A stretch of 11,290 nucleotides of DNA from Pseudomonadota bacterium (GTDB lineage Bacteria; Pseudomonadota; Alphaproteobacteria; Rhizobiales; Methyloligellaceae): contig JADFHH010000020.1 in the NCBI GenBank assembly GCA_022567275.1, positions 1 to 11,290 on the forward strand, given 5' to 3'. Each line of letters opens with the position of its first letter. Positions within the stretch are counted from its first letter, which is position 1. Positions 6,455-11,290 of the stretch are shown in pieces. Below the pieces are notes generated by a model. It saw nothing but the letters and a program-made list of their open reading frames with translations. It did no database searches and had not been told where the DNA came from. The translations under genes were made by a program, and so were the position numbers.

Positions 6455-6469
6455 TTGCCGGTTAGTCAA
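6442..6469 (-). promoter_or_regulatory. Predicted promoter of the toxin-antitoxin cassette
   Basis: On the minus strand TTGACT (6469-6464, 5 of 6 matches to TTGACA) is separated by 16 bases from CATATT (6447-6442, 4 of 6 matches to TATAAT). Transcription would start about 6-7 bases later, near 6436-6435, at the GTG start codon. The -10 element lies inside the palindrome. The remaining bases up to the terminase stop at 6541 show no other structure. Confidence 0.5.
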
Positions 6470-6540
6470 TAGTTAACGTGAGCATGGTTCTCATAACGGC
6501 ACTACCACTGTTGCGTGCATGTACCATTCGCGTGCCAAAT

Positions 6541-7875
6541 TCATAGTGTTCTCACGCGCGGGGGCGAACCGCCCCGCAACATCAACTCGCTCAAGGCCCA
6601 GACCAGCGCATCGACCCGGTCGGGGCTGGTATTGCCTGAAAGACCATCGCGCCCAAAATCGGCCATCTGGTCTTCAAGCTCCGGAAATGCGCCCACATGG
6701 GCGACACGGCCCTGCTCATAGAGCGCCGCGACTGGCTCCGCCCGCAGCCATTTGCCGCGGGTTGCCCGCACCATGCGAACCGGAATATTTTCATCCACCT
6801 GGGCGATCATGGCCGCGACCATTTCACCGCCCTGATTGACCTCGGCAACCACGCGGTCCGCGCCAATTTTGTGATAGGCGCCGGCAACCGCCCGCGCCCA
6901 TTCCAAAGGGGTGGCCTGTTCCAGTGTCGCGTCGCGAATAACGTAAGCGCGGCCATCGGGCCCCAGCCCGGCGACCACGATGCCGCACGCATCCGACCGC
7001 TTGGTGCTGGTCACGGGCGGATCGACCGCCACGACAATGCGCTCCAGCGGCGGATGTGTGTTTTTGCGGCACTTCTCGATAAGCGCGCGCGGCCATAGCG
7101 AGTCCGGACGATCTTCGAGAATCTCCGCGTCCAGTTCCTGCCGGCCAAGTCGCGTGCCCCGATAACGGGCGACAATTGTCTCCAGAAAAGCCGGCGCCAG
7201 ATTGGCCGCGTTCATGTCTGTCGTCGCACGGGTTACCGCGCTTGTGGCATCTTCCATCAGCCGCTTCAGAAGCGGGATCGGACGCGGCGTTGTGGTCACC
7301 ACCTGGTGCGGTCGTTTCCCCAAACGCAGTCCAAACTGCAACATATCCCAGCACGCATCCGCATAGCTCCATTTGGCAAGCTCGTCACACCAGGCATGGG
7401 TGAATTGCGGTCCGCGCAAACTCTCAGGGTCTTCCGCTGAAAAAATCTGAGCGACGGCTCCGTTGGCCCATGTGATGCACCGCTTCGATGGCTCGAATTT
7501 CGGACGCTCATGACCGGCGTGCACGGCCAGCAGACCAGAGAGGCCCTCGACCATGACAGAGCGGACATCGCTCAGCGTTTCACCGATCAGTGCGATGCGC
7601 GGTGCGATCGTTTCAATGTATGAATTTCCAAGGGCGACAGACCTCACCCATTCCGCGCCCGCGCGGGTTTTGCCCGCGCCGCGGCCGCCCAGAACAAGCC
7701 ATGTGGTCCAGTCGCCTGCTGGCGCCAGTTGATCTTCGCGCGCCCACAATATCCAGTCACGCTGCAGCCGTTCGATAACTGCGGGCTCGTAATCTTCAAG
7801 ATATGCCTCAATCCTCTTCCGCTTCGAGCATTCGCGTAAGACGGTCTGCAATCTCGCGGCGGAAGCGCTCTGCAT
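6541..7875 (-). CDS. Terminase large subunit (DNA-packaging ATPase/nuclease), GTA gp2
   Basis: With the start chosen here the product has 444 residues. It holds the packaging ATPase (Walker A GGRGAGKT at 63-70, Walker B with D164-E165 in HAWCDELAKW, TTTPRP coupling motif near 195) and the RNase-H-like nuclease (D285 in VAVDPP, E345 in EVNQGGEM, D422 in RVDALVWAL). It docks on the portal, pumps DNA and cuts it. ATG 7875 has AAGGA about five bases upstream and overlaps the small terminase gene by 68 bases. A TTG at 7965 and an ATG at 7917 are in frame but lack good ribosome sites. All catalytic motifs are intact, so it is presumably active. Confidence 0.95.
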   Translation of the reverse strand: MQSASAARLQTVLRECSKRKRIEAYLEDYEPAVIERLQRDWILWAREDQLAPAGDWTTWLVLGGRGAGKTRAGAEWVRSVALGNSYIETIAPRIALIGETLSDVRSVMVEGLSGLLAVHAGHERPKFEPSKRCITWANGAVAQIFSAEDPESLRGPQFTHAWCDELAKWSYADACWDMLQFGLRLGKRPHQVVTTTPRPIPLLKRLMEDATSAVTRATTDMNAANLAPAFLETIVARYRGTRLGRQELDAEILEDRPDSLWPRALIEKCRKNTHPPLERIVVAVDPPVTSTKRSDACGIVVAGLGPDGRAYVIRDATLEQATPLEWARAVAGAYHKIGADRVVAEVNQGGEMVAAMIAQVDENIPVRMVRATRGKWLRAEPVAALYEQGRVAHVGAFPELEDQMADFGRDGLSGNTSPDRVDALVWALSELMLRGGSPPRVRTL

Positions 7876-8179
7876 CGATTTCCTTGCCCGCCAGATTATC
7901 CTCCTCCCGATTGGCATTTTTACCGGAGCCGGACTCTGCTCCGTCCAGCTCAGTAAGTTTTTCAAACAAGCGCGCCAGCGCCGTTAATGTCCGCGCGTCA
8001 CGCTCGCTGTCCACCGCCTTTAATTCTTCGGCACCGCTGCGCGAAGCCCTCTCGATCCTGTTTTCGATTTCACGCATTTTCATATCCAGCGCCGCATAAA
8101 AACGGGCGATGATGCCAGCCCGGCGCGACACGCCACCGGCACCTTCAGTGCCGGACACGGCTTCGTCCTCATCGCACAC
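7808..8179 (-). CDS. Small terminase-like protein, GTA gp1 position
   Basis: The 123-residue, charged, mostly helical product (IIARFYAALDMKMREIENRIERASR, then ERDARTLTALARLFEKLTELD) resembles the small proteins preceding the large terminase in alphaproteobacterial GTA clusters (gp1), now regarded as small terminase subunits. The RDARTLTALARLFEKL stretch is the best family sign. Residues 85-123 are acidic and Lys-rich and end FRREIADRLTRMLEAEED. The predicted start is GTG at 8179 with a poor ribosome site; the next in-frame ATG is at 8083 and would remove the first helix. It is the first gene after the strong promoter at 8273-8301. Confidence 0.75.
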   Translation of the reverse strand: MCDEDEAVSGTEGAGGVSRRAGIIARFYAALDMKMREIENRIERASRSGAEELKAVDSERDARTLTALARLFEKLTELDGAESGSGKNANREEDNLAGKEIDAERFRREIADRLTRMLEAEED

Positions 8180-8272
8180 GCGAGCCGTCCAGTCTTTCGT
8201 ATCGAATGATTGTTTGGAGAAAGGTTCCGGCCGCTGCGCCTCTCATTTGCGCAACTGTCGGAATGTAGCGGA
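8180..8272 (-). other. 5' leader of the structural operon
   Basis: About 87 bases separate the expected transcription start (near 8266) from the gp1 GTG. The leader holds a possible small hairpin (TGCGC and GCGCA arms with the loop AAATGAGAG) and a 25-codon reading frame from ATG 8246 that has no ribosome site and overlaps the gp1 start. I see no riboswitch-like pattern. Confidence 0.3.
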
Positions 8273-8301
8273 AAGATACCCAAGGAGCGTCACGCTGTCA
8301 A
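8273..8301 (-). promoter_or_regulatory. Main promoter of the GTA/phage structural operon
   Basis: The minus strand carries a perfect -35 TTGACA (8301-8296), a 17-base spacer and TATCTT (8278-8273, 4 of 6 matches to TATAAT). The spacer contains the small inverted repeat GCGTGACGC. This is the best sigma-70 promoter in the window; it faces gp1 and has an AT-rich upstream region with repeats. Housekeeping-type elements suggest that regulation comes from proteins bound at or near the repeats. Confidence 0.75.
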
Positions 8302-8330
8302 GAATAAATTCCTATTTTATGAATAAATTC
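8302..8330. repeat. Twin direct repeats GAATAAATTC upstream of the -35 box
   Basis: Two identical copies of GAATAAATTC (8302-8311 and 8321-8330) start 19 bases apart, nearly two helical turns. Each copy is itself palindromic apart from its central AA (GAAT-AA-ATTC). The proximal copy abuts the TTGACA box. The remaining AT-rich DNA to 8407 has one more short inverted repeat, AAAATC-AG-GATTTT (8379-8392), and no gene. The copies are a candidate binding site for a regulator of the cluster. Confidence 0.6.
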
Positions 8331-8407
8331 TTCTTTTTCTGTATTTTAATAGTTATTACAATAAGTTATATATCAAGAAAAATCAGGATTTTGGCCATTC
8401 CGGCGGC

Positions 8408-8890
8408 TTATCCTGACGATTTCCCGGTGAGAATGCGTTTGATTTTGGGGTCCTGAACGACAAATCGCTGCTTTTTTCCCTCCGGAACGCCCTCCTCGCT
8501 GCTGGCCCAGTCCCTCACTGAAATGCCGGCCTGATGCACGCTATCGGGATCGCCGGACACAAGCGGATGCCACCAGTAGAGATCCCGCCCCTCGGCGATG
8601 AGCCGATAGGCGCAGCTGTGCGGCAACCAGTCCAGCGTCCCGACGCTGTCCGGCGAGATGACAACGCAGTCGCGGACGCGTTCGTGCCGATTGTCATAAT
8701 CGGTGCAGCGGCACGCGCCAATATCCAGCAGCTTGCAGGTCAGGCGCGTATGCAGCAATTCGTCCGTGTCTTCGTCCTGAAACTTGATGAGGCAGCACTG
8801 GCCGCAGCCGTCGCAGAGCGATTCCCACTCTTCATTGTCCATCTCGTGGAGTGACTTGTGCTGCCAAAACTGATCCTTGATGCCGGTCAA
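8408..8890 (-). CDS. ycgN: YcgN family (UPF0260) cysteine-cluster protein
   Basis: The 160-residue product matches E. coli YcgN over its length: FWQHKSLHEMDNEEWESLCDGCGQCC at the N-terminus, then TRLTCKLLDIGACRCTDY, DCVVISPD, LDWLPHSCAYRL and WWHPLVSGDPDSVH. Nine cysteines (26, 29, 32, 33, 52, 60, 62, 75, 93) form the conserved cluster, presumably binding zinc or an iron-sulfur centre. The function is not established. The start is TTG at 8890, supported by GAGG seven bases upstream, an in-frame TAA just before it, and homology beginning before the internal Met17. It is a core chromosomal gene and marks the host side of the phage-like cluster. Confidence 0.93.
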   Translation of the reverse strand: MTGIKDQFWQHKSLHEMDNEEWESLCDGCGQCCLIKFQDEDTDELLHTRLTCKLLDIGACRCTDYDNRHERVRDCVVISPDSVGTLDWLPHSCAYRLIAEGRDLYWWHPLVSGDPDSVHQAGISVRDWASSEEGVPEGKKQRFVVQDPKIKRILTGKSSG

Positions 8891-8924
8891 GTCTTACCCT
8901 CGAATTGCGATCGTCATGGAATTG

Positions 8925-8943
8925 CCCGAAAATCGGGTATAAA
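8925..8943 (+). promoter_or_regulatory. Possible promoter/operator of the PBP gene
   Basis: The 91-base divergent gap between ycgN and the PBP gene contains TATAAA (8938-8943) directly after a perfect inverted repeat, CCCGA-AAA-TCGGG (8925-8937). No good -35 box is found 16-18 bases upstream, so a regulator may bind the repeat, or the match may be chance. Confidence 0.35.
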
Positions 8944-8981
8944 GCTTACAGCCTTCATCGACAATTGCCGGACGGATTCAA

Positions 8982-11234
8982 ATGCCTTTCCGGCGTAGCC
9001 ATTGCAGCTCATCCGTGCGCGACTGGATTTTTAAAACGACCGGCAAAAGAAAGCGGCTCAACTGGCTCGCGCTCGACTCATCAATTGATGCCGGTTTGTT
9101 TGGCGCCTGGGAAGGCTTTCGTGACTGGTGGAGTACCTATTCGAGCTTTTTCGCCCGTTTCCAGGTTACGGGTTACCGGCGGCTGTTCAATGAGGCCTTG
9201 TCTGAATCAGCGACCATGGGCACCGGCGCATTGCTTGTCATGCTTGCTTTCGCGATCCCTGCTTTTGAGGAGACTCAGACAGCGTGGCAAACGGCGACTA
9301 GATTCAGCGTCACTTTTCTCGACCGTTATGGCAATGAAATCGGCAAACGGGGCATCCTTCATTCCGATGCCGTGCCGCTGAATGAGATCCCCGACCATAT
9401 GATCAAGGCGACGCTGGCGACGGAAGACCGGCGGTTCTTTACTCATTTCGGCATTGATTTTATCGGTACTTTCCGGGCGATAGTTGAAAATGTGCGTGCC
9501 AATGACGTGGTTCAGGGCGGCAGTTCCATCACCCAGCAGCTTGCCAAGAACCTGTTTTTGACCCCTGAGCGTTCACTAAAACGCAAGATCAATGAGGCGT
9601 TTCTGGCGCTCTGGCTTGAGGCGCGGCTTTCCAAGCGCGAGATATTGAAGCTCTATCTCGACCGCGCCTATATGGGCGGTGGCGCATTCGGCGTCGAGGC
9701 GGCGGCACAATTCTATTTCGGCAAATCGGTCCGCGACGTCACTCTGGCGGAAGCGGCCATGCTGGCCGGCCTGTTCAAGGCGCCAACGCGCTACGCACCG
9801 CATCTGGATTTGCCGGCCTCGCGTGCCCGGGCCAACGTTATCCTGACCAATATGGTGCAGGCCGACTATCTCACCGAAGGTCAGGTGCATGGCGCGCGGC
9901 TAAATCCGGCGGAAAATATCGACCGCAGCGATTTCTACAGTCCTGACTATTTCCTCGACTATGCTTTTGAACAAGTTCAGGAACTCATGCGCGATCGCGG
10001 CGAATTTGTCCTCACGGTCCACACTACGGTAGATATCGGACTTGAGAAGGCGGCGGAAGCCGCGATCCAGAATGTCCTGAGACAGCACGGGCGGGCGCGT
10101 AAAGTGAAACAAGGGGCACTGGTCTCCATGGATAAATTTGGCGCCGTTCGCGCCCTGGTCGGCGGCCGCGACTATGGCGAAAGCCAGTTCAACCGGGCGA
10201 CCAGCGCCTATCGCCAGCCGGGCTCATCATTCAAACCCTACGTTTATCTTACCGCACTTGAGAATGGCTACACACCCGATACGATCGTACTTGATGGCCC
10301 TGTCTCCTGCGGGCGCTGGTCGCCACGCAACTATTCAGGCGGATATCGGGGCCGCGTGCCGATGAAACATGCGCTGATGCGCTCGCTGAACACGGTCGCG
10401 GTCCGGCTATCCCTGAACGTGGGCCGTGAAAAACTCCTCGCCAATGTGCACAAGATCGGTCACACCCAGGTGAAGAAAACATGCTCCATGGCGCTTGGCG
10501 ACACGGGGCTCACCCTGCTCGCGCATACCGGCGGATTTGCGGTATTCGCCAGTGGGGGCATGTCAGTAAAGCCCTACGCCATCGAGGAAATACGCAATTC
10601 ACATGGCAAGCTTCTCTATCTGCATGAGCGCGACGCGCCGAAGCCGCGGCGCATTTTCGAATTGCAGAAAATAGAACAACTCAACTCGATGCTGGCCCTG
10701 GTTGTCGCCAGCGGCACCGGGCGGCGGGCGCAACTTCCCTTTACAACGGCAGTAGGCAAGACGGGAACCAGCTCCGCCTGGCGCGATGGCTGGTTCATGG
10801 GCTTCACTGGTCACTATATCACCGGCACCTGGTTCGGCAATGACGACTACTCGCCAACCGGCAAGGTGACGGGCGGCAATCTCCCGGCGATGGCGTGGAA
10901 AGAATATATGATGGCCGCGCATACCACTTACGATATTCCTCAAATTCCCGGTGTGCCTCTCCATCCTGGCCAGGTGGCCGAGCAACAGCGCATTTCTGCA
11001 CTGAGACAGGTCCAGGACACGCTTCGCCTGTCCACAACGCCGCATTTTCTCAGAATGCCGCCGGAAACCCGCGACGCACTACGGAAACTCAGTGCGCTCC
11101 TGAAACAATCAGCAAAGCAACCGATTGCAGCAGAAAACCAGCCTCGACGCGCCTCGGCAGCGCCGCGCAAATCGACGTCACTCGGTGTGACTCTTGGCGC
11201 CGGCGATCATGACCAACGCACAAGTCTCAGATAG
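8982..11234 (+). CDS. PBP1a-type bifunctional transglycosylase/transpeptidase (class A PBP)
   Basis: This 750-residue inner-membrane enzyme builds peptidoglycan. Residues 1-78 form a long basic and aromatic cytoplasmic segment, followed by one membrane helix (about 79-95). The GT51 glycosyltransferase domain (about 110-290) has catalytic E148 in ATEDRRFF, QGGSSITQQLAKN (178-190) and E205 in RKINEAFLALWLE. The transpeptidase domain (about 375-640) has S415-x-x-K418 in RQPGSSFKPY, S468-L-N470 and K593-T-G595. All catalytic motifs are present. The C-terminal 80 residues are Arg/Ser/Ala-rich. The sequence, including LDRYGNEIGKRGI and AIPAFEET, closely resembles Hyphomicrobiales PBPs as I know them. 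ATG 8982 has only a weak GGACGG upstream. It is transcribed divergently from ycgN. Confidence 0.95.
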   Translation: MPFRRSHCSSSVRDWIFKTTGKRKRLNWLALDSSIDAGLFGAWEGFRDWWSTYSSFFARFQVTGYRRLFNEALSESATMGTGALLVMLAFAIPAFEETQTAWQTATRFSVTFLDRYGNEIGKRGILHSDAVPLNEIPDHMIKATLATEDRRFFTHFGIDFIGTFRAIVENVRANDVVQGGSSITQQLAKNLFLTPERSLKRKINEAFLALWLEARLSKREILKLYLDRAYMGGGAFGVEAAAQFYFGKSVRDVTLAEAAMLAGLFKAPTRYAPHLDLPASRARANVILTNMVQADYLTEGQVHGARLNPAENIDRSDFYSPDYFLDYAFEQVQELMRDRGEFVLTVHTTVDIGLEKAAEAAIQNVLRQHGRARKVKQGALVSMDKFGAVRALVGGRDYGESQFNRATSAYRQPGSSFKPYVYLTALENGYTPDTIVLDGPVSCGRWSPRNYSGGYRGRVPMKHALMRSLNTVAVRLSLNVGREKLLANVHKIGHTQVKKTCSMALGDTGLTLLAHTGGFAVFASGGMSVKPYAIEEIRNSHGKLLYLHERDAPKPRRIFELQKIEQLNSMLALVVASGTGRRAQLPFTTAVGKTGTSSAWRDGWFMGFTGHYITGTWFGNDDYSPTGKVTGGNLPAMAWKEYMMAAHTTYDIPQIPGVPLHPGQVAEQQRISALRQVQDTLRLSTTPHFLRMPPETRDALRKLSALLKQSAKQPIAAENQPRRASAAPRKSTSLGVTLGAGDHDQRTSLR

Positions 11235-11239
11235 CAACA

Positions 11240-11290
11240 GTGCGCTCTCCGTTAAATATGCTGCTCGTTTTTGCCCTTGCACTCACATTG
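11240..11290 (+). CDS. Possible start of a secreted or membrane protein, cut by the window edge
   Basis: Six bases after the PBP stop a reading frame from GTG 11240 gives MRSPLNMLLVFALALTL and continues past the edge; ATG 11258 is an internal alternative start. The short polar stretch followed by a hydrophobic run looks like a signal peptide or membrane anchor. No ribosome site is evident for either start and only 17 codons are visible, so the call is weak and no family can be named. Confidence 0.35.
   Translation, partial: MRSPLNMLLVFALALTL

Noticed and set aside
5512..6540. Target-site duplication or att repeats flanking the inserted cassette
   Set aside because: The two flanks were compared by eye; only short fuzzy matches (such as TTAGCCG against TTAGTC) were found, no convincing direct repeat, and no transposase or integrase.
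7876..7965. Longer terminase N-terminus from TTG 7965 or ATG 7917
   Set aside because: Neither start has a Shine-Dalgarno, and both would extend the overlap with gp1 well beyond the 68 bases already required.
8170..8246. 25-codon leader ORF from ATG 8246 ending just inside gp1
   Set aside because: It has no ribosome site and no leader-peptide pattern such as repeated codons of one amino acid.
8379..8392. AAAATC-AG-GATTTT inverted repeat as a ycgN terminator
   Set aside because: The stem is AT-only at its ends with a 2-base loop, too weak to be called an intrinsic terminator.
1..11290. CRISPR arrays, tRNA or rRNA genes, insertion sequences
   Set aside because: No regularly spaced repeats, no tRNA cloverleaf signatures and no transposase reading frames were seen.

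Overview
The window looks like chromosomal DNA of an alphaproteobacterium, probably Hyphomicrobiales or a close relative. The reasons are a gene-transfer-agent-like (GTA-like) head and tail cluster in the Rhodobacter capsulatus gene order, a PBP1a-type penicillin-binding protein with the long cytoplasmic N-terminus I know from Rhizobium-type proteins, a YcgN (UPF0260) protein, and a perfect match to the CtrA box. The order cannot be fixed from this sequence alone.

Layout. Positions 8179 to 1 (minus strand) carry the GTA/phage structural cluster, read right to left: small terminase-like protein (gp1), large terminase (gp2), portal (gp3), prohead protease (gp4), HK97-type capsid (gp5), head-tail connector (gp6), head-tail adaptor (gp7), DUF3168 tail-completion protein (gp8), TP901-1 major tail protein (gp9), and the start of the GTA gp10 tail-assembly protein, cut by the left edge. 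No integrase, repressor, lysis gene or att site is visible. The cluster abuts host genes, which fits a resident GTA or domesticated prophage better than a fresh prophage. To the right are the divergent ycgN gene (minus) and the PBP gene (plus), then the possible first codons of a secreted protein cut by the right edge.

Two features break the usual plan. First, a two-gene cassette (positions 5586-6436) sits between terminase and portal, where these clusters normally run straight through. It encodes a DUF4258-type putative toxin and an MqsA-like HTH antitoxin/regulator. Its base composition is lower (28 G+C in each of three 60-base lines counted, 47%, against 60-63% in neighbouring lines). It has its own promoter, a perfect palindromic operator overlapping the toxin start codon, and an intrinsic terminator at its downstream end. 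Second, the structural operon is cut up by intrinsic terminators (after the cassette, after the capsid, after gp8), and a CtrA box lies in an AT-rich gap before gp8. Expression is therefore probably controlled in segments rather than as one late transcript.

The presumed main promoter (TTGACA, 17 bp, TATCTT; 8273-8301) lies before gp1 and is immediately preceded by two direct copies of GAATAAATTC, a candidate activator or repressor site. Together the structural genes would package DNA (gp1, gp2) through the portal into a capsid matured by gp4, then join it through gp6-gp8 to a tail tube of gp9.
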